17,367 bases of DNA, taken from Actinomycetota bacterium (GTDB lineage Bacteria > Actinomycetota > Actinomycetes > Nanopelagicales > Nanopelagicaceae). Of the stretch, positions 6,392 to 14,015 are shown in pieces (the first letter of the stretch is position 1; each line of letters opens with the position of its first letter). A program made the position numbers and the translations under genes. The notes beneath the pieces were generated by a model, which saw only the letters and a program-made list of their open reading frames with translations, did no database searches and was not told the DNA's origin. The stretch spans positions 1 through 17,367 of the forward strand of contig RGYL01000007.1 in assembly GCA_010032085.1 (NCBI GenBank), given 5' to 3'.

Positions 6392-9300
6392 TTATCTGCC
6401 TTTTCTCGTCTCTGATTTTCGATTCCGATGACCTCGGCAAGAGCTTCAGTGACCCAGCCAAGGAGCGCAGTATCTCCTATGGCCCCATCTTCTTGGTAAT
6501 CCGGTTCCTCCCAGGCCGCCGACTGTGGCCTTGCGATCATCACCGTCTCGGTAACTGATTTCACAATTGAACCGGGATATAGTCGTTGCAGTCGCATCTG
6601 CCGTGATTCTGTTAATTTTATTGGTGAAATTTTCAAATACTTTCCTTGAACTGCCAGATCTTGGATTCCGACAGCTTTAACTTTAATTCTCAATTTTGCT
6701 ATCTCAATTAAGCGCTTAGTCTCATCAGGCAACGAGCCAAAGCGATCTTCTAACTCCTCGGCGATAGCATCAATATCGCTATCGCTTTGGGCATCTGCCA
6801 GCCTTCGATATAAATCAAGCCGTAATCGATCCGAAGGTACATAGTCGGTTGATAAATGCGCGGTAACTGGTATCTCCACTTTGCACTCTTGCTCAAGTTC
6901 TTCACCAGCAACGATTCCGCGCTTAAATTCGTTAACTGCCTCACCGACCATTCGCATATAAAGATCAAAGCCAACCTCTGCAATATGACCGGATTGTTCA
7001 CCGCCGAGTAAGTTTCCAGCGCCTCTAATTTCAAGATCTTTTAGCGCTACTTGCATACCAGCGCCCAACTCCGAATTCTTGGCAATCGTTGTTAATCGCT
7101 CCATTGCAATTTCAGTTAGTGGTCTATCTCCGGGATATAGGAAGTAGGCATACGCCCGTTCACGACTTCGACCTACACGACCTCGCAATTGATGAAGTTG
7201 TGAGAGGCCAAACTTGTCCGCCCGGTCAACAATTAAAGTATTTGCATTTGCAACATCAATTCCATTTTCCACAATCGTTGTGCAGACCAAAATATCAAAT
7301 TCTCGATTCCAAAAGGCAATTACAACTTGTTCGAGGGCCGACTCATTCATCTGGCCATGGGCGATTGCAATTCGCGCCTCAGGTACTAATCGGCGTAGAT
7401 TTGCCGCAACATCATCGATACTTTCCACTCGATTATGTATATAGAAGATTTGTCCATCTCTAAGTAGCTCGCGGTGGATTGCGGCAGCCACCTGTTTTTC
7501 ATCGTAAGCGCCAACATAAGTCAGTACCGGGTGGCGTTCTTCCGGTGGAGTTGCGATGGTGGACATCTCACGAATACCGGTAATTGCCATCTCAAGAGTT
7601 CGGGGTATTGGCGTTGCAGACATAGCAAGGACATCAACTGTTGTACGTAATTTCTTTAATTTTTCTTTATGTTCAACGCCAAACCTCTGTTCTTCATCGA
7701 CAATAATCAAGCCCAGATCTCGAAACTTCACGTCATCCGAGAGCAATCTATGTGTTCCAATCACAACGTCAACAGTGCCATTCTCTAAGCCAGCAATAGT
7801 TTCGTTGATCTCTTTATTGGTGCTGAAGCGAGAGAGCACATTAATTCGAAGAGGGAATCCGGCGTATCGCTCTGAGAAGGTTGCAAAGTGCTGTTGAGCC
7901 AAGAGAGTGGTCGGTACTAAGACTGCGACCTGCTTTGCATCTTGGACCGCTTTAAATGCAGCTCGGATTGCGATTTCAGTCTTGCCATATCCAACATCAC
8001 CGCACACAATCCGATCCATCGGATAGGAGCGCTCCATATCTGCTTTTACTTCATTTATCGTCACAAGTTGATCGGGAGTTTCAATATATTCAAAAGAATC
8101 TTCAAGTTCTCGTTGCCAAGTTGTATCAGGCGAAAAGGCAAAACCCGGAAGGCTCGTTCGAGCTGCATAAAGTCGGATTAATTCACCAGCAATTTCTTTA
8201 ACTGCTTTGCGTGCGCGCGACTTAGCTTTAATCCAATCACCACCACCGATTTTATGAATTGCAGGTGTATCGCCACCAACGTAACGCGTTACTAATTCAA
8301 GGGCATCAGTCGGTACATAGATTCGGTCTGCAGGTTGACCTCGCTTCGAGGGGGCATACTCAATGACAACGTATTCGCGTTCAACTCCACCAACCTTACG
8401 TTTTATAAGTTCTTGATAACGACCAACTCCATGAATCTCGTGAACTACGTAATCGCCACTCTTAAGTTCAAGTGGATCAATCGCTTTCTTGCGCCGAGTT
8501 GGCATCTGGTTTGAAGCTGCCCGGCGATCCTTTATTCCAGTTATGTCGGATTCGGCAAGAAGAATTATCTTGTTGGTGAGATCCGTAAAGCCGTTGGAAA
8601 GGCTTGAAGTTAACAAATAGACCACATCTCGCCCTGAATTAGATTCGACTTTAGAAACTCTCCTTGTTGGAATTTCAGCTTCACCTAAAAGTTGTTGGTA
8701 ACGCTCGCTAAGACCGCTACCACGAAACACAAGCACGATTAGTTGCCCAGCGCTAAGCCAACTCTTTAAATCAGGAATTAGCCGCTCAATATCCCCTCTA
8801 TAAGGTGTTATTTCATTAAATTGCTCGATGACTGGATCATCGATATCGCCAAAAAGATTGATTGAGCGCCACGGTAGCTCAAGTTCCCTTGCTCGCATCT
8901 CGACATCATTAAATGTGAGGTATCCGCCGCGTTGAAGTTCATCTCGCAATGGCGTAGCCGAGCCATCTTTGTTGGCTGAGTTCGACCAAGCCGCCTCAAG
9001 AAACTCATCACTCGTCTTAATTAAATCTAAAGTGCGGTTTCGAATCCGCTCCTCTTCGAGTAGGACAATCTCAAAATCTTTAGGTAAAAAATCAAGAAAT
9101 TGTTTCATTTCTGGATGAAGCGCTCCGATTAGAGCTTCCATTCCATCTGCATAGATTCCTTGGCTAACTTTGTCTAATAACTCAATTGATTCTGGATATT
9201 GCTTTCGCAATACTTCAGCCCGCTGCATTACTTCTTCATCAATTAAAAGTTCTCGACATGGAAGGAGCCTTACTCCAGTTAGATTTTCACCGAATGTACG

Positions 9301-9894
9301 CTGGCTTCCCACTTCAAATTTGAATATCTCCTCTAATGAGTCACCGAAGAAATCAAGGCGAATTGGATAATCAGAATCGGGTGGAAAAATATCGATAATG
9401 CCGCCTCGTACCGCGAATTCACCGCGCCGCTCTACAAGATCAACTCTTAAATAAGCCCGGTAGATCAATTCTTTTGTTAAATGTTCAAATCCGACTTGTT
9501 CGCCACTTTCTAGAGTAAGTGGTGGAATCTTGATTACATCTGAATTTATTGGTTGAACGAGAGCACGGATTGGAATGACGATTAACTTCGCATCTTCTAA
9601 ACCATAGAGAGCACCGATGCGCTTAGCTACGGTATCGCTATTTGGACTCAACTTCTCATGCGGCAGAGTCTCCCAAGCGGGAAACTCGATTACATCTTCG
9701 CGAAGGGCGCTTAACTCATGGACAATTTCACTCGCGCGCTTGCTGGAGTGAGTGACCACAACTAATCGGCGCGCTTTAGCGAGTTCAGCTATAAGGATTG
9801 GGTGTGTTGGAGATGGTGAAACAAATCGGCGCGAATCATGGAGAATAGATTGAGTTGTTTCAGATAGCGAGATGAAATTAGCAAGTCCGCTCAA
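6388..9894 (-). CDS. mfd: Transcription-repair coupling factor Mfd
   Basis: This 1168-residue ATP-dependent translocase removes RNA polymerase stalled at DNA lesions and recruits UvrA. In order there are a UvrB-like N-terminal module (1-340), a middle domain, the CarD-like RNA polymerase interaction domain (about 479-545, KSGDYVVHEIHGVGRYQE), and helicase lobes with Walker A GDVGYGKTE (about 632-640), DEEQRFG (733-739), LAMSATPIPRTL and RGRVGRS (904-910). Then come the RGAGNLLGGEQSGHI translocation segment and the C-terminal UvrA-binding regulatory domain. The start chosen is TTG at 9894, because a full-strength Shine-Dalgarno GGAGGTGAT (9907-9899) lies at correct spacing. The upstream TTG at 9909 would put the start before that site. 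It is the first gene of the minus-strand block and is divergent from ppc. The stop overlaps the lipoprotein gene. Confidence 0.97.
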   Translation of the reverse strand: MSGLANFISLSETTQSILHDSRRFVSPSPTHPILIAELAKARRLVVVTHSSKRASEIVHELSALREDVIEFPAWETLPHEKLSPNSDTVAKRIGALYGLEDAKLIVIPIRALVQPINSDVIKIPPLTLESGEQVGFEHLTKELIYRAYLRVDLVERRGEFAVRGGIIDIFPPDSDYPIRLDFFGDSLEEIFKFEVGSQRTFGENLTGVRLLPCRELLIDEEVMQRAEVLRKQYPESIELLDKVSQGIYADGMEALIGALHPEMKQFLDFLPKDFEIVLLEEERIRNRTLDLIKTSDEFLEAAWSNSANKDGSATPLRDELQRGGYLTFNDVEMRARELELPWRSINLFGDIDDPVIEQFNEITPYRGDIERLIPDLKSWLSAGQLIVLVFRGSGLSERYQQLLGEAEIPTRRVSKVESNSGRDVVYLLTSSLSNGFTDLTNKIILLAESDITGIKDRRAASNQMPTRRKKAIDPLELKSGDYVVHEIHGVGRYQELIKRKVGGVEREYVVIEYAPSKRGQPADRIYVPTDALELVTRYVGGDTPAIHKIGGGDWIKAKSRARKAVKEIAGELIRLYAARTSLPGFAFSPDTTWQRELEDSFEYIETPDQLVTINEVKADMERSYPMDRIVCGDVGYGKTEIAIRAAFKAVQDAKQVAVLVPTTLLAQQHFATFSERYAGFPLRINVLSRFSTNKEINETIAGLENGTVDVVIGTHRLLSDDVKFRDLGLIIVDEEQRFGVEHKEKLKKLRTTVDVLAMSATPIPRTLEMAITGIREMSTIATPPEERHPVLTYVGAYDEKQVAAAIHRELLRDGQIFYIHNRVESIDDVAANLRRLVPEARIAIAHGQMNESALEQVVIAFWNREFDILVCTTIVENGIDVANANTLIVDRADKFGLSQLHQLRGRVGRSRERAYAYFLYPGDRPLTEIAMERLTTIAKNSELGAGMQVALKDLEIRGAGNLLGGEQSGHIAEVGFDLYMRMVGEAVNEFKRGIVAGEELEQECKVEIPVTAHLSTDYVPSDRLRLDLYRRLADAQSDSDIDAIAEELEDRFGSLPDETKRLIEIAKLRIKVKAVGIQDLAVQGKYLKISPIKLTESRQMRLQRLYPGSIVKSVTETVMIARPQSAAWEEPDYQEDGAIGDTALLGWVTEALAEVIGIENQRREKADK

Positions 9895-9898
9895 GGAA

Positions 9899-9907
9899 AT
9901 CACCTCC
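9899..9907 (-). promoter_or_regulatory. Extended Shine-Dalgarno of mfd
   Basis: GGAGGTGAT matches the complement of the conserved 16S rRNA 3' end over nine bases. The TTG at 9894 follows 4 nt after the last base (8 nt after GGAGG). This decides the mfd start in favour of 9894 over 9909. Confidence 0.8.
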
Positions 9908-9917
9908 AATAGCCGTA

Positions 9918-9946
9918 TGGCCCCGCTTCCTAAAAGGAGGGGGCTA
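9918..9946. promoter_or_regulatory. Hairpin in the divergent mfd/ppc region, anti-SD-like on the mfd strand
   Basis: GCCCC (9920-9924) pairs with GGGGC (9940-9944). After one bulged G, CTTC (9926-9929) pairs with GGAG (9936-9939), with a 6-nt loop. Two weak outer pairs extend it to 9918-9946. On the minus strand one arm contains CCTCC (9940-9936), complementary to the GGAGG of the mfd Shine-Dalgarno (9907-9903). The element would be in the mfd leader if transcription starts upstream of it. The function is inferred. Confidence 0.5.
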
Positions 9947-9958
9947 CCGGAAATACAG

Positions 9959-9988
9959 ATGAAATCTTATCGTGAGATTATTCGCTAA
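9959..9988 (+). promoter_or_regulatory. Candidate 9-codon leader peptide coupled to ppc
   Basis: An ATG at 9959 opens a frame encoding MKSYREIIR that ends with TAA at 9986-9988. The stop and the ppc start share one base (TAATG). A weak GGAA lies about 7 nt before the ATG, and a stronger AAGGAGG lies further away (9934-9940). ppc itself has no Shine-Dalgarno, so ribosomes ending this frame could reinitiate at ppc. The competing reading is leaderless transcription of ppc: TGAGATTAT at 9973-9981 resembles an extended -10 element ending 6 nt before the ppc ATG, in which case the leader frame would not be transcribed. Confidence 0.35.
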
Positions 9989-12672
9989 TGACCGAGAGCG
10001 ATAACTCTGCACTTCGAGGAGATGTAAGAACTCTCGGCGACTTATTAGGACAATCCCTCGTTCGTCAAGACGGTCAAGCGCTACTAAATCTCGTCGAATC
10101 GGTTCGAAAGTCGGTCCGCGAAGGTGGTGGCGAAGAACTTCTTGCTTCAGTCTCTACACAAGATGCCGTAAAGCTAGTGCGAGCATTTAATGTTTATTTC
10201 AACTTGGCAAATATTGCGGAACAAGTTCATCGATCTAGAGAACTAAATGAAGAGCGAGCGAGTAAAGGTTCATGGATCTCTCGCGCAGTAGATCGAATCA
10301 TTGCGGCAAGTGATGGTGGTAAAAGTTTTACTGAAGCCGAAATTTCAAAGTGGCTCTCCTCTTTTGAGGTGCGTCCGGTTTTTACAGCGCACCCAACTGA
10401 AGCGGCCCGCCGCTCTGTTTTAAGTAAGCTCGGGACAATTGCCGAATTGTTAGATGATAAGAAATCAGCCGCCCGCGAACGGCAATTAGCAGAAGCGGTT
10501 GATCTGCTCTGGCAGACCGATGAACTTCGCCTTGGTAGACCTGAGCCGCTGGATGAAGCAATAAACGCGCTCTATTATTTAGATGACTTGTTGCGCTACA
10601 CAATGCCCGAAGTTCTAGATGACTTTGCGCGCGAGTTAAAGCGATTAAAGATTGATCTCTCGCCTACCTCGACGCCATTCACATTTGGCTCTTGGATAGG
10701 TGGCGATCGAGATGGAAATCCCAATATAACTCCGGAAGTCACCAAACAAGCGATTGTCTTGCAAATGGGCCACGCAATTCGCGTGCTCATCTCCGCAATT
10801 GATGAAATCCGCCAAGCGCTCTCGGTCTCGACAAAACTTGCCGGCACTTCACCGGCGCTACTTGAATCAGTTGCCCGCGATCTTGAACGAATTCCAGAAA
10901 TCGAGCCTCGGTTTCGCCGAATAAACGTAGAAGAGCCTTATCGTCTTAAAGCGACCGCAATTCGGCACCGACTAAATCTCACTCGCGAGCGTCACGCAAA
11001 AGGTGGCGCGCATGAACCTGGAAGAGATTATGCAAATACCGATGAACTGCTCGAGGACTTGATGCTGATGCACAAGTCTTTGATTGCTAATCGTGGCGAA
11101 TTGATTGCACATGGCTTATTGGAACGAACTATCCGCGCTGTGGCTGCCTTTGGCTTGTTTCACGCAACTATGGATGTCCGCGAGCACTCCGCTGCTCATG
11201 AAAAAGCAATTAACCAGCTTTTTCCCAGCGCTGGATATAGCCAATTAAGTTCTGATGCTAAGTGCGAATTCCTGAGTAGCGAATTGCTCGCTGAAAATTC
11301 TAACTTAGGGAATCTAGATAAAGATTCCCAAAAGACGCTCGACACCTTTAAGGCAATTGCTTCGGCGCAAGATACTTTTGATCCACAAGTAATTGAGACC
11401 TACATAATCTCAATGACGCGCGGCGCCGAAGATGTGCTTGCAGCAACCTTACTTGCAAAATTGGCTGGATTGATTTCACTTACTCAAAATAATTTTGCAC
11501 GTATAAACATTGTGCCGTTACTTGAGACAGTAGCTGAGCTCCGTTCAGCCGACAAGATCCTTGAGAAATTACTTAGCAATTCGTCTTATCGAAAAATCGT
11601 TGAACTGCGCGGCAATATTCAAGAGGTAATGCTCGGATATTCCGATTCAAATAAAGATGCAGGTATTGCTACGAGCCAATGGGAGATTCACCAAGCTCAA
11701 CGCAGGTTGCGCGACGTTGCTCGAAAATTCAATGTGCAACTGCGAATTTTTCATGGTCGGGGTGGTTCAGTCGGCCGAGGCGGCGGACCAACTTATGATG
11801 CAATCATCGCACTTCCCTGGGGAACCCTTGATGGTCATATAAAGATGACTGAACAAGGCGAAGTTATCTCCGACAAATATTCGCTTCCTTCATTAGCTCG
11901 TGAGAATGTTGAATTAACTCTTGCCGCAGCACTTGAAGCTACCGTTCTAAATCGCGCGGCTCGCCAATCTAATGATGATCTAAAGAACTGGAATGGCGCA
12001 ATGGACTCAATTAGTGAGAGCGCCTTTGCGAGCTATCGCGAACTTGTTGATCATCCAGATTTACCTGACTATTACTACCAATCAACCCCGGTTGAACAAT
12101 TAGGAAATCTGTACCTTGGTTCGCGCCCCTCAAGAAGGCCAGATGCCGGAAATGATCTCTCCTCGCTGCGCGCAATTCCATGGGTTTTTGGTTGGACTCA
12201 ATCACGCCAAATTGTTCCGGGTTGGTATGGCGTTGGAAGTGGATTAAAGGCAGCGCGCGAAGCGGGACATGGCGAAGTGATGCGCTCAATGTTAAAAGAT
12301 TGGCATTTCTTCCGTACCTTCATTAGCAATGTGGAGATGACTATCGCAAAGACTGACCTTAAGACTGCTCGCAAATATGTAACAGCTTTGGTGGAACCGA
12401 GGCTTCACCACATGCTTGAAATGATAGAAGCGGAATACAATTTAACAATCACTGAAATCTTGGCGCTTACTGGTAAGAGCGATATTTTGGGCGACCAAGA
12501 GATCCTTTCGCGCACACTTCAAATCCGCGACAACTATCTTGCGCCACTTCATCTGCTACAGGTTTCACTACTGAAGAAGGTTAGGACTCAAGGCGATAGC
12601 GATCCATTAATCTCGCGAGCCCTATTGCTAACAATTAATGGTGTGGCGACTGGACTTCGCAATACTGGTTGA
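9988..12672 (+). CDS. ppc: Phosphoenolpyruvate carboxylase
   Basis: This 894-residue cytosolic anaplerotic enzyme carboxylates PEP with bicarbonate to oxaloacetate, feeding the TCA cycle and the aspartate family. The catalytic His loop is VFTAHPTEAARR (131-142, H135). Other conserved blocks are GSWIGGDRDGNPNIT (234-248), the lysine block VMLGYSDSNKDAGIATSQWE (547-566), and the mobile Gly/Arg loop FHGRGGSVGRGGGP (588-601). The invariant C-terminal NTG is intact. The length is normal for bacterial PEPC and no key residue is missing. The ATG lacks a Shine-Dalgarno; see the leader ORF and -10-like sequence upstream. The only plus-strand complete gene in the window, it sits between pth and mfd, divergent from mfd and ending 2 nt from the convergent pth. 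Confidence 0.98.
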   Translation: MTESDNSALRGDVRTLGDLLGQSLVRQDGQALLNLVESVRKSVREGGGEELLASVSTQDAVKLVRAFNVYFNLANIAEQVHRSRELNEERASKGSWISRAVDRIIAASDGGKSFTEAEISKWLSSFEVRPVFTAHPTEAARRSVLSKLGTIAELLDDKKSAARERQLAEAVDLLWQTDELRLGRPEPLDEAINALYYLDDLLRYTMPEVLDDFARELKRLKIDLSPTSTPFTFGSWIGGDRDGNPNITPEVTKQAIVLQMGHAIRVLISAIDEIRQALSVSTKLAGTSPALLESVARDLERIPEIEPRFRRINVEEPYRLKATAIRHRLNLTRERHAKGGAHEPGRDYANTDELLEDLMLMHKSLIANRGELIAHGLLERTIRAVAAFGLFHATMDVREHSAAHEKAINQLFPSAGYSQLSSDAKCEFLSSELLAENSNLGNLDKDSQKTLDTFKAIASAQDTFDPQVIETYIISMTRGAEDVLAATLLAKLAGLISLTQNNFARINIVPLLETVAELRSADKILEKLLSNSSYRKIVELRGNIQEVMLGYSDSNKDAGIATSQWEIHQAQRRLRDVARKFNVQLRIFHGRGGSVGRGGGPTYDAIIALPWGTLDGHIKMTEQGEVISDKYSLPSLARENVELTLAAALEATVLNRAARQSNDDLKNWNGAMDSISESAFASYRELVDHPDLPDYYYQSTPVEQLGNLYLGSRPSRRPDAGNDLSSLRAIPWVFGWTQSRQIVPGWYGVGSGLKAAREAGHGEVMRSMLKDWHFFRTFISNVEMTIAKTDLKTARKYVTALVEPRLHHMLEMIEAEYNLTITEILALTGKSDILGDQEILSRTLQIRDNYLAPLHLLQVSLLKKVRTQGDSDPLISRALLLTINGVATGLRNTG

Positions 12673-12674
12673 GA

Positions 12675-13256
12675 TTAGGAATTAAAGTTCGCTTGAGCTC
12701 GCTCAAGCCCCTCTGAAATTAACGCCTCGATTGCATCAGCGCCTTTAGTTACAAAGAGCTCGAGATTCTTTCTTTCATTAGCGCTAAATGGTTTCAAGAC
12801 GAAGTCAGCTGGGTCTTGGTTGCCTAAAGGCCTGCCGATACCCATGCGCAACCGGAAGTAATCTGGCCCGAGAACTTTTGTAATGCTCTTTAGACCGTTA
12901 TGGCCATTATCGCCGCCACCTTGTTTGATTCGAATTGCCTCAAAGGGAATGTCTAGTTCGTCATGAATAACAATTAAATGATCGCTCTTTGCCTTATAAA
13001 AATCCATCAGAGCTTTCGTAGGGCCACCTGATTCATTCATGTAGCTGCGCAATGTTGCTACCGCGATGGATTCACCGCTTGCTAATTTGTACTCCGCTAA
13101 ATTTGCACGCGACTTGTGCGAACTTAGTTTTTTCCCAGCGCGTTTGGCGAGTTCGATAGCAACCATCGCTCCGATGTTATGGCGGGTTCGCTCATATTCT
13201 TGGCCCGGATTTCCGAGGCCAATAACAATCCAGCGATCCTTCCTATTTAAAAACAT
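12675..13256 (-). CDS. pth: Peptidyl-tRNA hydrolase
   Basis: This 193-residue cytosolic esterase recycles tRNA from peptidyl-tRNA released during abortive translation. Active-site elements are GLGNPGQEYERTRHNIG (N16, catalytic H26), SYMNESGG (N74), HDELDIP (98-104, with the Asp that orients the His) and GGGDNGHNGLKS (N120). All are present and the length is standard. The ATG at 13256 has no Shine-Dalgarno. TAACCT (13268-13263) ends 6 nt before it and resembles a -10 element, so a leaderless mRNA is possible besides read-through from rplY, whose stop is 19 nt upstream. A rare internal start after AGGAAGG is a remote alternative. It is convergent with ppc. Confidence 0.97.
   Translation of the reverse strand: MFLNRKDRWIVIGLGNPGQEYERTRHNIGAMVAIELAKRAGKKLSSHKSRANLAEYKLASGESIAVATLRSYMNESGGPTKALMDFYKAKSDHLIVIHDELDIPFEAIRIKQGGGDNGHNGLKSITKVLGPDYFRLRMGIGRPLGNQDPADFVLKPFSANERKNLELFVTKGADAIEALISEGLERAQANFNS
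12691..12708. terminator. Hairpin at the ppc/pth convergence, inside the pth coding end
   Basis: GCTTGAG (12691-12697) and CTCAAGC (12702-12708) form a perfect 7-bp stem around CTCG, 19 nt beyond the ppc stop. It lacks a U-tract on the plus strand. On the minus strand a T-rich stretch (ACTTTAATT) follows. It could slow or end ppc transcripts, but as a rho-independent terminator it is weak. Confidence 0.4.
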
Positions 13257-13275
13257 ATCGGAAGGTTAGTCGGGC

Positions 13276-13926
13276 TTACTTGCTCTTTGCTTCACCTTCA
13301 GCCGGAGCAGCTGCAGCAGCTTCACCTTCAGCAGGTGCAGCGGCTGCCTCGCCTTCAGCAGGAGCAGCAACAGGTGCAACTTCTTCAATCGCGGCGCGAA
13401 CTGAAACGTGAGCAACTACCATCTTTGGATCGCTCTTTAGAACTAGGCCTTCCGGAAGCACAACATCTTCAGCGAGCTTGGAATCTCCAGCCATCAAGCC
13501 GGTTATATCCAACTCGAGGAATTGTGGAATCGAAGTTACATCAACTTCAACTTCAATTGAGTTATGAACGTGCTCGAGAATTCCTTCTGGATCATGTTTA
13601 CCAGTTGTGTGGACCGGAACGTGAACGACTACGCGCTCACCGCGACGGACAATAATCAAATCAATATGCTCAAGAGTCCCTTTAAGAGGATTGCGAACAA
13701 TTGATTTAGGAAGCACTAACTCTTGCTTATCTCCAAGATCAATATTTAAAAGTACGTTCGAGGTCTTAATTGCGATTCCGACTTCACGAGCTGGAAGTGA
13801 GATATGTGTCGGCTTTTCACCGTGTCCATAAATTACAGCGGGAACTTGCCCATCTCTACGGATTCTTCGTGATGCGCCTTTTCCGAATTCATTACGAAGC
13901 GCGCCTTTAATTCCAACTTCAGCCAT
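13276..13926 (-). CDS. rplY: Ribosomal protein bL25 (long Ctc/TL5 form)
   Basis: This 216-residue 50S subunit protein binds 5S rRNA. The N-terminal L25 domain (about 4-93) contains EFGKGASRRIRRDGQVPAVIYG (positions 13-34). The second TL5/Ctc-type beta domain runs from about 95 to 180 (VHVPVHTTGK, DITGLMAGDSKLAEDV). The tail from about 183 is an Ala/Pro/Glu repeat ending in KSK. E. coli has only the first domain; the long form is usual in Gram-positives and is stress-induced in Bacillus (Ctc). The ATG has AAAGG 8 nt upstream. The gene lies downstream of glmU, prs and a secreted-nuclease-like gene, as in mycobacteria, and 19 nt upstream of pth. An 89-nt leader with hairpins precedes it. Confidence 0.96.
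   Translation of the reverse strand: MAEVGIKGALRNEFGKGASRRIRRDGQVPAVIYGHGEKPTHISLPAREVGIAIKTSNVLLNIDLGDKQELVLPKSIVRNPLKGTLEHIDLIIVRRGERVVVHVPVHTTGKHDPEGILEHVHNSIEVEVDVTSIPQFLELDITGLMAGDSKLAEDVVLPEGLVLKSDPKMVVAHVSVRAAIEEVAPVAAPAEGEAAAAPAEGEAAAAAPAEGEAKSK
13288..13365 (-). repeat. Ala-Pro-Ala-Glu-Gly-Glu repeat tail of bL25
   Basis: The DNA encodes three copies of the unit PAEGEA separated by Ala runs, in residues about 188-213. The copies are similar also in DNA (CTTCACCTTCAGC and variants on the plus strand), so slippage or recombination could change copy number. The tail is expected to be disordered. Confidence 0.8.
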
Positions 13927-14015
13927 GGTCTTACCTTTCGTCGATTACGGGGTTTACCCCTCGCCTTAAGTGAGGGAAGGCTACCTAGCGCCTCTTAAAA
14001 CTACAAATCCCGCGC
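13927..14015 (-). promoter_or_regulatory. rplY leader with two overlapping hairpins
   Basis: This 89-nt gap between the upstream gene and rplY contains, on the minus strand, CCCTCAC-TTAAG-GCGAGGG (13976-13958, 7 bp including one G-U pair). It is followed by GGGG-TAAA-CCCC (13960-13949). They share bases 13960-13958, so they cannot form together. Neither is followed by a U-tract, so they are not standard terminators. TAGTTTTAAG further upstream could hold a -10-like sequence. The region may contain an rplY promoter and a structured 5' UTR. Confidence 0.4.

Noticed and set aside
7089..7463. 124-codon open frame on the plus strand opposite mfd
   Set aside because: It lies fully within mfd helicase motifs on the other strand and reads as a shadow without recognisable domains.
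9895..9909. mfd starting at the TTG at 9909
   Set aside because: That would place the strong Shine-Dalgarno GGAGGTGAT inside the coding sequence. The TTG at 9894 has it at the right distance.
13287..13655. Gln/Leu-rich open frame opposite rplY
   Set aside because: The Gln/Leu pattern is the antisense reading of the Ala/Pro/Glu repeat tail of bL25.
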